In this document: one piece after another, positions 24,058-33,889 of the stretch
Layout of the letters: each line of letters opens with the position of its first letter
How positions within the stretch are numbered: position 1 is the stretch's first letter
From: Haemonchus contortus
Taxonomy: Eukaryota; Nematoda; Chromadorea; Rhabditida; Trichostrongylidae
Reading direction: 5' to 3'
Length of the DNA stretch: 64,000 nt
Assembly: GCA_000469685.2 (NCBI GenBank)
Contig: LS997564.1
Location: forward strand, 24,072,459-24,136,458
Made by a program: the position numbers and the translations under genes
The notes under the pieces: model-generated
Databases searched by the model: none
Told to the model about the DNA's origin: nothing
Seen by the model: only the letters and a program-made list of their open reading frames with translations

Positions 24058-24092
24058 TCTATAAATACCTGAAGGTTCTATCCTCTCAAAAT
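24058..24092 (+). promoter_or_regulatory. TATA-box-like motif, first of two matched copies
   Basis: TATAAATAC followed by CTGAAGGTTCTATCCTCTC. The same arrangement recurs exactly 700 bp downstream. Resembles a core promoter plus start region, but no supported gene follows. Confidence 0.35.
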
Positions 24093-24757
24093 TGCAACGT
24101 TGCAGCACACAGTCTCATCTACGCAGGAGTGCTTCGATTACGTGGACTGTAGAGTCATTCAAATTCAAGTTTATCAACATCTTGAGCACGATTTTGGAGT
24201 CTATAAAAGATTCTGGTCGCATCATTTAATACACCGCTTATACCTATGGAGCCTTTGGAAATTCATATGTGGCATCTCTCAACGTCAGTACTATATAGTA
24301 ATCCCAGCCAAACAATGGGTAATCTTGCGTTTATGTGCCGTTCAGAATGACCTCCGCGGTTTTACAACCTATCCTTGGGTACCCCACGTACGTCCTGCGG
24401 GTACATGTTAACAAGAGAGGCGCATGTGTGATCTGCCTGAAGCTACAGAGACACACACACCTAGGATTGGTTTTGTTCCTTGGTGTTGATTATTTACAAA
24501 GTGTCAATCAACAAACTCTGAGTGTATCGGTCACTGAAAACGAATTATGATAGCTCTTTAGATTCTCAAGTACGCCATTTCTAAAGATTCGTGCTAATGG
24601 CCTTACATAGCCCCATCTACATAGGATCACAGAGACTATATGGTTGGCAAAGTTACCTGAATTTGGATACACCAGCGTCTGAAAATGATTTCTGAATGAG
24701 CACTACAGAAACTCCGACCGACCACATCGGTGCCTACTTTGAGGAGGCATACAAACT

Positions 24758-24792
24758 ACTATAAATACTCGAAGGTGCCATCCTCTCAAAAC
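24758..24792 (+). promoter_or_regulatory. TATA-box-like motif, second of two matched copies
   Basis: TATAAATAC followed by TCGAAGGTGCCATCCTCTC, matching the block at 24,058. The sequence around it (CCACATxGxTGC upstream) is also weakly duplicated, so both may belong to a decayed tandem repeat rather than to promoters. Confidence 0.35.
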
Positions 24793-25540
24793 CTGGCTCA
24801 TGAACGCACTTCTGAAGAATGTGATCATTCAGTCAAAGCTGAAATTTTTGATCCGAGAACGGGTCTGCACGCTGCCATCACTTCTTACGTGATTCACCGA
24901 AATGTGACCCTGCAGATGACCTCTCACTATGTATGCAAGGTGGATCATGCTCGAAGCGATTTCCAAATCTTCACAACAGGAAACATCGATAGGAGGCGGC
25001 GGATATCCGCTCTACAATTTATGTGGTCTCTACCTCTTGGAAACCTATGAAACATCTTATAGCGGCGAATGGATCGCGCCTACGAATCCACACCTACTGA
25101 AGCACACTGCCACTAGAGTATGGACAATCGCGTAGTGGTATCAGCCATTAAGTGTCTTTACAAATAAGTTTTTTGAAACTAGGAATAGCACGATGAATTT
25201 AAACAGCATTTTAGTACAAGGCGTGCCTCCCTCCTCGAAGCGTATACAGGATTTTAGGATATTCGGTGAAAGGCAAGTGACACACGGTGTATAGATCAGC
25301 TGTACATCTGCCGGATTTCCAAACAGTGTTCATTCAAGGAATATAAAGAGAATCCGTAAGTTCAGCGCAATAATCGCTTACGACTTTGACAGCATACTTC
25401 CAACCAACCGCTCGTGTGCTTCAATTTTCGACTTCTCAGACCGGCCGGCGTTACTACTTCCAAATTCCTGAGCATTTAATGTTTAATCGAAACGGAGAAT
25501 GGACGCCTAAAAGTGGAGGGAGAGCAAACGGAAGAATGTA

Positions 25541-25628
25541 GAAGTACTAATGTATACTGTACAGAATGTATACTATCTCACCAAGAGGTACTAATGCATA
25601 CTGTACAGAATGTATACTATCCCACCAA
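25541..25628. repeat. Two tandem 44-bp units
   Basis: GTACTAATGTATACTGTACA...CACCAAGA is repeated once with two or three substitutions, directly before the Helitron helicase remnant. Confidence 0.9.
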
Positions 25629-25634
25629 GAGGAT

Positions 25635-26709
25635 ATAGAAACCCTTAATGCTATGCAGAAAGTGGCCGTAGACAAATATTCTTGCTGCATTTAAAGTTAA
25701 CAAAAACAAATGTGTTTTTGTTGACGGACTAGGAGGTAGCGGGAAAACATCTGTACTGCACATTGTACGAAATTGCGCTCGGATGAAGACGCCATGTAAT
25801 ATGTAATATGGGTGGCATGGAACGGAATTGCCGCTAATCTTTGGCCTGGGATTCCCAACTATCCATGGCTTTGAAGGGCACTCTAGAAGCAGTGATTCAC
25901 ATTTGAAATACGTGATGCAAATTGGTTTTCCTTTGGTGGGAAAGTTATGGTACTCTTTGGCGACTTCAGACAAGTTCACCCTGTAGTCGAGCGTGGTCAG
26001 CGCGAAGTCATCATCGCGGCTGGTCTTTTTAAGTCCAGCCCCTGGCCGCTGCTTTCCATTCATCATTTGAACGTCAACAGAGAGCGCAAGCTGAAGAAAG
26101 GGCACGGCAGACACGTTTTTTGGAAATCGGGAATGGCGATGCAAGTACCCCGATGATCGCGCTTCTGCGACAAACACAATACTATGACATTGTCGCGGAA
26201 TTTTTCGGCAGTACGATCGATCCAGGAGCACCTAACAACTGCGTGAGTGTGCTATAATAGCAACCGGAAATATTCATTTTAACTACGTTATGAACGAAGA
26301 CACCTTCAATGGCTGCTTTCATAGTCCGCCGGCAGGCGCGCGTGCAGGCGCGCGTGCAGGCGCGCGTGCCAGCGAGCCGGCATGCCGGCGTGCCGTCGGA
26401 GGCAGTGCTAGGGGGAGGAGAGAGGCAGACAGATAGGCAAGCAGTCCACGCCCCTTGGAGGGGTTGAAAACAAACAACCTTCGAAGGGGCGGGGACTGTT
26501 TGCCTTACACTGTCTGCTTCCCTCCTCCCCCCTAGCACTGCCTCCGCCGGCACGCACGCCGGCACGCGCGCCTGCACGTGCGCCTGCCGGCGGACTATGA
26601 AAGCAGCCAATCGCCTCCAAGTTGTTAATCTTGAGAACGCGAGGTTGTACGGAAATGTCGATGAAGCGATTTACCTTGAAGGACAAAGTGACCAGCTGAG
26701 GAGCACTTG
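25635..26709 (+). pseudogene. Helitron (Pif1-like) helicase remnant, interrupted
   Basis: + strand, several frames. Walker A is visible as FVDGLGGSGKTSVLH at about 25,715-25,760. Later, at 25,947, MVLFGDFRQVHPVV followed by REVIIAA matches the DEAD-like/GDF-Q-PV block of Pif1-type Helitron helicases. The C-terminal block begins near 26,250 (AIIATGNIHFNYVMNEDTFN). It is cut at 26,310 by a foldback element and resumes at 26,609 with RLQVVNLENARLYGN. Frame changes near 25,680 and 25,805-25,860 show it is dead. The Rep/HUH domain and Helitron ends were not seen. Confidence 0.88.
26311..26608. mobile_element. GC-rich foldback element, GGCTGCTTTCATAG family (copy 1)
   Basis: 298-bp inverted repeat. 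Ends GGCTGCTTTCATAGTCCGC and its exact complement; the arms continue as imperfect GGCGCGC-type repeats. Flanked by AAT on both sides (26,308-26,310; 26,609-26,611), a 3-bp duplication as made by PIF/Harbinger- or CACTA-type transposases. It sits within codons of the Helitron helicase. The same termini bound 62,450-62,634. Confidence 0.93.
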
Positions 26710-26769
26710 AGCTCTAAAACGGATAGAACTTCCACGTTCGGTCTTTTTGAAACCTGGGCACTTTACATA

Positions 26770-27422
26770 ATGTTCTTTACTGCTCTCCCGTACAGGGTTG
26801 TTATGACTGAACCGCTTTATTGATCAACGTTTCGACTGAATCGTCATCTTCAGGACCTGAAAATAGTTCGAAGGTCTTAGTCTGTGACAAGTCCGACCAA
26901 GCCCCCAAACGCGCTAGGCTAGTTGCAACAACTCCCGGAAACTAGACTTCGAAAAGTTCCCATCGAATGTAAAGTGCTAGCCCACGAGAATGAAATCGAT
27001 GTCAGAAAGATACTGGAAGCGTTACATATCCACGCGAGAAATCCAGGGCCGAACAACCGAAATGAGTGCTTCGCCATAACAAGTAAACTCTTGCCATTCA
27101 TTCCCTTATGTAGGCTTTGAGATCACCCGCGTAATTCTTAGCACCAATGGTGCCTCATTGTTCCCTTGATGTTCGCATAGAATGGGACGCAACGTTGGTG
27201 GAACCGCAGAAGGTTGTTCATGCTGCTGGGAGCTTTTCGAAATTCTAGTTTCCGGGAGTTGTTGCAACTAACCTAGCGGGTTTGGGTGCTTGGCCGGATA
27301 AGCCACAGACTGAAGCCTTCGAACTATTTTCAGGTTCTGACGATTCAGTCGAAACTTTGATCAATAAAACGGTTCAGCGGTTAAGCCATAACGAACCTGT
27401 GCGGCAGAGCAGTAAAGAACAT
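26770..27422 (+). mobile_element. Penelope-like element fragment inside inverted repeats
   Basis: Inverted arms of about 185 bp (26,770-26,955 and 27,236-27,422), starting ATGTTCTTTACTGCTCT and ending with its complement, surround a 280-bp core. The core reads KVLAHENEIDVRKILEALHI then NPGPNNRNECFAI on the + strand, like the C-terminus of Penelope-like GIY-YIG proteins (ending in an NRxEG-type block). The arms carry GAAACGTTGATCAA-type sequence, common at Penelope-like ends. No reverse transcriptase is present. Assignment is from motif memory and is moderate. Confidence 0.5.
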
Positions 27423-27554
27423 GAAAATCAGAAGCTCACGTGGCAATGTTAATATTACTTGAGCGAAAGCCATTCAAGGAATCAAGATGTCGCAGAGGGT
27501 TCAGTTGCGTCTTTACTGCAGCAACATTCTCTTGAAAATTGCGTGGGTAGACGA

Positions 27555-28090
27555 TCCCGAGTAGATGTCTTGCGTTTATGGATTTGAATGGAGCCTTTGA
27601 TACTGTCGAGGCAGCATCGGTAATTTGGCCTTGAGCAGCAAAGTTGTTCGTACTCAATACATGAGGATGCTTCGTTAGCTCTACAATGATTTTGCGGCAA
27701 GGGTCTCGCTATTTTGAAAGAAACTTGTTGTTAATGTGAAGAGAGGTTCGGCAGAACGATACTATCTCACTCAAGCTTTCAGCGCTGCTCTCGACAACAA
27801 CCTGCATTACGATATAATACTAAATATCGTTTTGGATAAACGAACGTTGGCCACATTAGGTGACGCTTGTGGCAAGGTTGGCTTATAGCTGAACCTGACG
27901 AAAATGATGCTGATAGCAACGGATTAAAACACTTTAAGCTCCTCCTACGCTAGACGGAATGAATATGTCTGAATACGGATACGTGTATTTAGGTCGACAA
28001 GTCATCTTGAAGAACACTGATTTTACGTTAACAGACGCTTTCAATATCAGTCATAAGAATGCACGAGATGCGGAGAATTGCATTGTGCCC
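27555..28090 (+). pseudogene. RTE reverse transcriptase fragment, internally deleted
   Basis: + strand pieces: FMDLNGAFDTVEAASVIWAL (palm motif A region) at about 27,570, then VKRGSAERYYLTQAF, then ACGKVGL-stop-LNLTKM and SEYGYVYLGRQVILKNT at about 27,960-28,020. The FADD active-site block expected between these is missing. Several stops are present. A third RTE relic in this window. Confidence 0.85.
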
Positions 28091-29058
28091 ATGCAGTGGC
28101 ACTGGTACCATACATACATGCCTGAGGATCGAATACAAATAGGTGGCGGGCCAGGCTAGCCTAGCCGTCCCCCTCCATCTCTCAAGCTCATTGCTTTGAC
28201 CCTGGTGCAATATGGAGCCCACCTAGAGGTGGCAGTAAAATGCAAAAACGGCAAAGCCTCGGGGATCCGAACCATCGACATTGCCTAGTCGTCCCAACTC
28301 GGAGTCCACATCACTCTCAACACATTATCCGTCGCTTCCAGCACCTTAACCCATTGACGAAATCTTGACGCGCATGCGCGTCAAGCCTTGCAGACCGTGG
28401 GACCGAATTTTTTTGCGGGATCACGACTTTTTGAATTTTTTGTGTTTGTTCAATAGACAAAGCATTACGACTTCTATTACAAACAACGTGGTCCATGATT
28501 GGAGCAAATATGGTTTAGTCCAGCAAAGATTTTCCGAACCTTGTAAAAGTTTCAGTTGAAACTGAACTTTGACTTCTATTCGAGAACAAACATATAAATC
28601 ATAGAAATAATCATAATTATTCAATAACAACACACACTAACTCCAAGAGATTACGTTTCTACGCGACAAAACTTGTGTTTTTTTATTGAAACAATCATTG
28701 CAAAAAATTTCCTGCGCCTACTGGAACGCGTGTTGACCCTTTTCGTTTTTTTTTTCGATGCCATAGAAGATCCTTACTCTCTGGCCATGGCTGCGTGATA
28801 CTCCACACATCTCCTCCTATTGATTCTTCTTAGACCTTTAAGTACCTCCTCCAACACATGGAGTGACAATGATGATTCAAAGTGCGGCCATAATCAACAT
28901 TCAGCAGAGATTCGACCGCCTTTAGTTTGAAGTCATTCAGCCTAATACTCTTCAGCACATCTTCGTACAGCTTCCGAGCGTTGACAACAGCTGTTTACGT
29001 GATTAGGTAGAGAAAAAGTCCTGTACCACTTCATAGTTCTGCGCACAAATGGCGTGTA

Positions 29059-30598
29059 CAGTGCGTTTCATAATTATAAGGTCACCCTCAATTTTTGCAC
29101 TTTCAAAAAAAGTAATCATTAAGGATTTTTTCTAGCATCATGAACAGATTCCCCAGCACGAATAACCTAGGTATCCGTGGCTTAGCCGCTGCTGCATTCT
29201 TCTGAACTTTTTTAGAACAGTTTATCGGTTTTTGCACCGTTTCATAATTATAAGGTCACTCTGAGAAAGTGAACTATTAGTAACGAAAGAGAGGAAATTT
29301 CGTGTTTGAAGATACTTGTAAAGGTAAGCATGTGTAGCAAAGGCATTTCTAAACCTGACTGTCAACATGGCTTGTGGTCATCTGCTTTCCTCTGATGAGA
29401 AGGCTCATCATGAAGGTGGGCTCCGTACTCGAGCCATTTCCAGGCAAATAGAGAGATCCCCTTGGTCCATTCGGAGATTTCTAGAGAGTCCTCATGTCGT
29501 TAGATATAACACCGACTGTGGACACCCATGAAAGATTAATACCCATGACGAGCGGAAAATTCTGAGGACTGTTTCCAACAGTACGTCCTCCTTGAACCAG
29601 ATCCGATCGGAATTAAACCTCTCTGTGTCGAAAACTACAGTCTGGAGAGCAATGGAGAAGGTGCCACGAATCACCGATCGTCACAAAGAGGCTCGGCTCG
29701 GATTTGCAAAGATGAACCTAGGGAGAGATTGGGCAAAGGTAGATCTGCATCGAAATCTCACCATAGAGTTGAATAATTCCTACTCAGGTCGTCTTTTCGG
29801 ATGAAAAGAAATTCAATCTGACGGAAACAAGCGGTACTAATGCGACTTGAGGAAGGAACCAGTCTACTTCTGCCGTCGCAATTTCGGTAGAGGAAGTCTA
29901 TGGTGTGGGGTGCGTTCTGCAATGATGTCGTGTTGTCGTGAGCTGCAGTATGGATTTCAAGGATGACCAGAAAGTCTTGGAGCATCATCTAGTACCTTTT
30001 CTATGCCATCGCCGTCACCTCAACTATGTCTTTCAACAAGATAACGCCTACAATCATGTGAGCCGTGCAACGGATGAGTGACTGCAATGCCAATAAATAA
30101 GCGTCCTACCATGGCCAGCCTGCAGTCCCGACCTCAGTCGGATGGAACATATCTGGGACATAATATTCAGACAGGTTTATGCGAATAACCGTCAGTTCCA
30201 GGGCAAAGAAGAGCTGAAGCGAGCACTTATCGAAGCATGGAGAGCAACCGATGAGGAACATCTTCGAAACCTAGTTTCTAGTATGCCACACAGGCTCTTT
30301 GATGTTGCTCCTAAACAAGGAGGAGCTATAGATTATTAACTGTTGTACACATGCCATTAACATTGATAAATCATCTACTTCCTCAGGGTGACCTTATAAT
30401 TATGAAACGGTGCAAAAGCCGACACTATCTTTAAAAAATTCGTAAAAAATTTGAGGTGAAAGATATTGCGACCAAAATTTGAGTACGGAGGTACATTGTG
30501 ACGAGGAATCTACCAGTGTTTGCCAAAAAATTCCATTCTGGCTGCTTTCTCCGGAATCGCAAAAATCTGGGGTGACCTTATAATTATGAAACGCACTG
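29059..30598 (+). mobile_element. Tc3-like element, 1,540 bp, nested in the piggyBac element
   Basis: Ends CAGTGCGTTTCATAATTATA and its complement, flanked by TA (29,057-29,058; 30,599-30,600). The core TTTCATAATTATAAGGTCAC recurs inside each end (near 29,243 and 30,388), giving a long terminal repeat of IR/DR type as in Tc3-like elements. It carries its own broken transposase. Confidence 0.95.
29367..30339 (+). pseudogene. Tc3-like DD34E transposase, inactivated
   Basis: Starts MACGHLLSSDEKAHHEGG; the paired HTH region includes RAISRQIERSPWSIRRFLES and SLNQIRSELNLSVSKTTVWR. First catalytic Asp in VFSDEKKFNL (about 29,795). Second in FQQDNAYNHVS (about 30,045) and Glu in SPDLSRMEHIWD (about 30,150); 34 residues separate the last two. 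The C-terminus NLVSSMPHRLF ends at 30,339. Frame changes near 29,770-29,990 and at least two stops within the DD34E interval show loss of function, although all three catalytic residues are still spelled. Confidence 0.93.
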
Positions 30599-31176
30599 TA
30601 TGATGCCATCTGATCAGACAGGTCAACGAAACCCTTCATTTCATCGTAGTCATGCATCACTTCTGGTTCCTGAGACGTCCCCGCCGCTGCGTCATCTTTT
30701 GTAGAGATCATATATAGGTCCCTTTTACCTCTCCATTCCAGCACAAGAATTCCATTCGACACAGCCAGGCGATTGCGTGGCGCACAACTTGTCTGCTCTC
30801 TCTTAGCGAGGCAGTGTAAATTCACAAATTCCAGTTTTCACTGATAACAACCGATATGTCTTACCACCCCCAGTTCTCCCTTTCTAGAGCCCTCTAGGCC
30901 TCTAGGTAGCAATTTACTACCTTTGCTTTACAAGTGAATCATAGTTGTTTCTATTTCGCTAAGAGGGAGCAGACAAGCAGGGCACCCCCTATCGGCAACT
31001 CTCTTCATTTACCGACATAATAAATTTTTGATGTTGCCTCTCAGCTTTGGCTTCCAAAAAATGCACCTCGTGGGACATCGTGGCGCGCATGCGCGCCAAG
31101 CTGGCTGCGCCCGCCAAAACGCTCATGTCCCACGCGGCCGAAAAATCCAAAACGCGCGCTGTCGACAATGGGTTAA

Positions 31177-32332
31177 CCGTGGAGAGCACGTATGAAACCT
31201 CCCCGCACTCTTTAACATGTTTCAACATGTGGCTCTCTTTTTTGGCTACCGTTCACGTTATGTTCAATGCGCAGTCCACTGGCGCTTTGTACCGAGCGGA
31301 CAGTCGACGCCATGAACGAAACAAGCGACGCTTAGTGGATTAAAACGGCAATTTCTAACAAAATCACTTTCACTCTTTTTTGGCATTCAGAAGGTCTTTT
31401 AGCGGCAATGGACCATTGTTCTATACTCAGTCTCATGCCCCTATACCATGCAAGAAACCATTTTCAGAAAGCGTCTCACGCCCTGAGAGACCTTGTAACT
31501 ATGCGAACTTCCATATTATCCCTATGCGTCCCCTGCCCTCGCAACTGCGCCAACATTGCGCAAATAATCGCTTGCTTCTCGGGTATCAGTTTGAAAGAGT
31601 AGTATAATACAGCGTAAAACGATTCCGTAACGCTTTCATGATCGTTGAGAAAATTCGAAGAGTGGATTTGAGGTTGGCGTTAGAAAACACCCACCTCAGT
31701 ATACATCTCAAGATGAGTGGCCACTACACCCAAGAATCCTTCCTTTGTAAGTCATATATTCAACCGACGACCACACACTATCTCTGTATATCTGTTGAGC
31801 CTTGGCTGTATCCAAAATCCAACAACCCAACCGACGTCCGGACGCCGATGGATCACGCGCCAGTGCTGTCAACAAGTAACTAGCGCCGATGTCGCTCGCA
31901 CGCACGCGACAGGCGGATGGACGCACGAAGATTGCGTCGTTGATTTCTGAAAGCGGTCCTTGAAATCGTCGTTCGTCCCAGCACGAAAACACGATTTTTG
32001 TATTGAGTTTGAGGTCTTTGGCAGGGTTACAGGGCTGTTGTCAACCAGAATTTCTCTCGCTGAGAGAATCAGACGGCGAGGCAATCTCTGCGTCTCGTGA
32101 TCACCAGCGGAAGGAGGGCGTGTCCGCTCGTTGTCGGTACTCTCCTACAGAGCGCTATCTCGTCAGAGTAGACATTCGAATGGGTCCAAGAGTCGAAGAA
32201 TTGCCAGAAAGACAAACTTCTTCCAACTAAGAAAACTTCGTATTTCAAAGTCCAGGTACTCTGAGAGAAACAAAGGCTTGATCCGTCCAAATATCATCAA
32301 CGCGTTTGCACAGAACATCTGCAACAAAAAAA
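31177..32332. other. No supported gene
   Basis: Several overlapping open frames on both strands at 31,640-32,230, without known domains or consistent splice sites. It may be another old repeat. Confidence 0.45.
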
Positions 32333-32707
32333 TGGCGCTATTTACCCTTCACTGCCCCACCTTGTCGAGAATGAGCTGGATTTCTACCGAATTTTTCCAA
32401 GGTAGATCAAACCGGCTAGAAACTTTCCTACAGGGGTAATTTGACCCGTAGAACACGAATATTGCATCCATTTGTCATAAAGATGCCTAGCGCCTGCGCC
32501 GAATCGCTGGGTCACCGCACCTGCTGAAAACTTGCCCCTAACTAGTGTCCCAGGCAATTTCATGATGAGTGGATGCGATATTCGTGTTCTACGGGTCAAA
32601 TTACCCCTCTAGGCAAGTTTCTACCCGGTTTCATCTTCTTTAAAAAAATTCGATAGAAATCCAGCCCTTTCTCGGCAGAGTGGGGCAGTAAAGGGTAAAT
32701 AGTGCCA
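32333..32707. mobile_element. Foldback MITE, TGGCACTATTTACCC family
   Basis: About 375 bp that is nearly all inverted repeat: ACTGCCCCACCTTGTCGAG / CTCGGCAGAGTGGGGCAGT outside, and ACACGAATATTGCATCC / GGATGCGATATTCGTGT inside. A-rich flanks hide any target duplication. No coding capacity. Confidence 0.88.
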
Positions 32708-33871
32708 AAAAAAATCTGTGTGACTTGTAGAAAATCCAAACTTGCAATCGCTTTGCAACTTTGTTTTATAAGAATCAGCGCCGCTAGTAATAGAAGGCGT
32801 TGAGGAATGGCGAGCTCTTTCGTCTGTCCTCTATCCTCTTCGCTGTGAGGTGCCTATTTAAGGAGACGCAGAGAAAACGACAAAAACGCTGAGTCACTAC
32901 ACACGCGGTTGACAACGGTCCTGCAACCCTTTGGCAGAAGGGAACGTCTCGTTCCTGACAGACGAGTTTCTGAGTTAACTTCGTCTTGTTCTTTATCACA
33001 ACAGGTTCTTATGGACCTGTGATCTGAATTTAGATTAGCCACTGAACCCTCTCTCATCTTTGGTATGGTGGACTTGTTCACGACCTTATGTTCAAATGTA
33101 GCAGAAACATCTTAAAAAGGGAGGTTGCACACTCTCTACCTTCCTACACCGTATATGAAGGTAAATCAGGGTTATAGTATAATTTTGTGTCGGCCATGCT
33201 TTTTCTTCACTATTTATGGTGTTCCCTCTGTAAACTTGTCGGTACATTCTGAAATTTGTTGGCGGAGAAATTGGCGGCTGGGTCAGCATTTTTTCAGTCG
33301 ATATATATGGTGTGGGTTTCTATATGTAGGACAAAAAGTAGACTGCAGATGCCGTTATCAGCTTGTACTATTGCTTCCAGACACGAGAAGTTACTTGTAT
33401 ATCTGCTAGAACTAGATTGGCATTGGTGATGATATTGTAGTTGAGTTGGGGCCACTAGTCGACTTTTTGAGCTCACAGCGGTATTCAGGAATGTTTCTTG
33501 GACGAGAAAATATAGTTTCATACTAAGCGTTGGGTGGGAAGAAGCACCGACGTTGGTTGGTCAATTAAATGTTTAGTTCTTACCTTACCATAGCTCCTTG
33601 CACGCGGTAATCGTCTAACCCATCCCGGTGCTCTTTCCCTTCCCTCCCAAGGCTTTGGTAGAAACTGTATTTCTTTGAATAAACCGTCTCCGAGCCCAAG
33701 TACTGTCGGGTACCGCTTCTCCGTCTCTAACGCTCAGTGTTGGATAGGAGCGGTGGCCTCTTCATTCGGCAACTTCTTTTCCGCCATTTATTGCGTATAG
33801 AAATTGAAACTAATGCTGAAGAATATTCTAATAATGAACAACAAGCTTAAATATTTCGGTGATCCCACATG
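32708..33871. other. No recognisable gene; presumed 5' flank of the F-box gene
   Basis: Short frames only. Directly precedes the proposed first exon of the F-box gene, so promoter sequence may lie here; no clear motif was identified. Confidence 0.4.
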
Positions 33872-33877
33872 TTTCAG
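33872..33877 (+). promoter_or_regulatory. Possible trans-splice (SL) acceptor of the F-box gene
   Basis: TTTCAG lies 12 bases before the ATG at 33,890. Nematode mRNAs commonly receive a spliced leader at such a site just upstream of the start codon. It could instead be the acceptor of an unseen 5' exon. Confidence 0.4.
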
Positions 33878-33889
33878 GGCATTTGGCAG

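Larger units (their letters stand above)
28740..30825 (-). pseudogene. piggyBac transposase C-terminal part, split by a Tc3-like element
   Basis: Minus strand. 30,600-30,825 reads GILVLEWRGKRDLYMISTKD, then MHDYDEMKGFVDLSDQMAS, the conserved piggyBac block before the Cys-rich tail (VDLSDQM). The reading stops at the inserted element and resumes at about 29,056 with PFVRRTMKWYRTF, the next conserved block (KWYR). Taking out the insert with one TA copy brings the two parts into a single frame. The catalytic Asp residues lie in the missing N-terminal part. Confidence 0.88.
28350..31172 (-). mobile_element. piggyBac-superfamily element with TTAA duplications
   Basis: Ends CCCATTGACGA and TCGACAATGGG, flanked by TTAA at 28,346-28,349 and 31,173-31,176, the defining target duplication. 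Both ends carry a subterminal palindrome (GACGCGCATGCGCGTC; GGCGCGCATGCGCGCC). A minus-strand transposase C-terminus lies inside and is itself split by a 1,540-bp Tc3-like element. Without that insertion the element is about 1.28 kb, too short for a whole transposase, so it is internally deleted. Confidence 0.93.

Noticed and set aside
25617..26231. 204-codon minus-strand open frame, the longest in the window
   Set aside because: It is antisense to the Helitron helicase, whose conserved Walker A and GDFRQ motifs read on the + strand. No family motif on the minus strand.
26182..26686. Minus-strand frames rich in Arg/Ala/Cys
   Set aside because: They translate the GC-rich simple repeats of the foldback element at 26,311-26,608.
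27330..27375. Hammerhead ribozyme core (CTGACGA ... GAAAC) in the Penelope-like arm
   Set aside because: Core words are present, but a paired stem II and flanking stems could not be drawn convincingly by eye.
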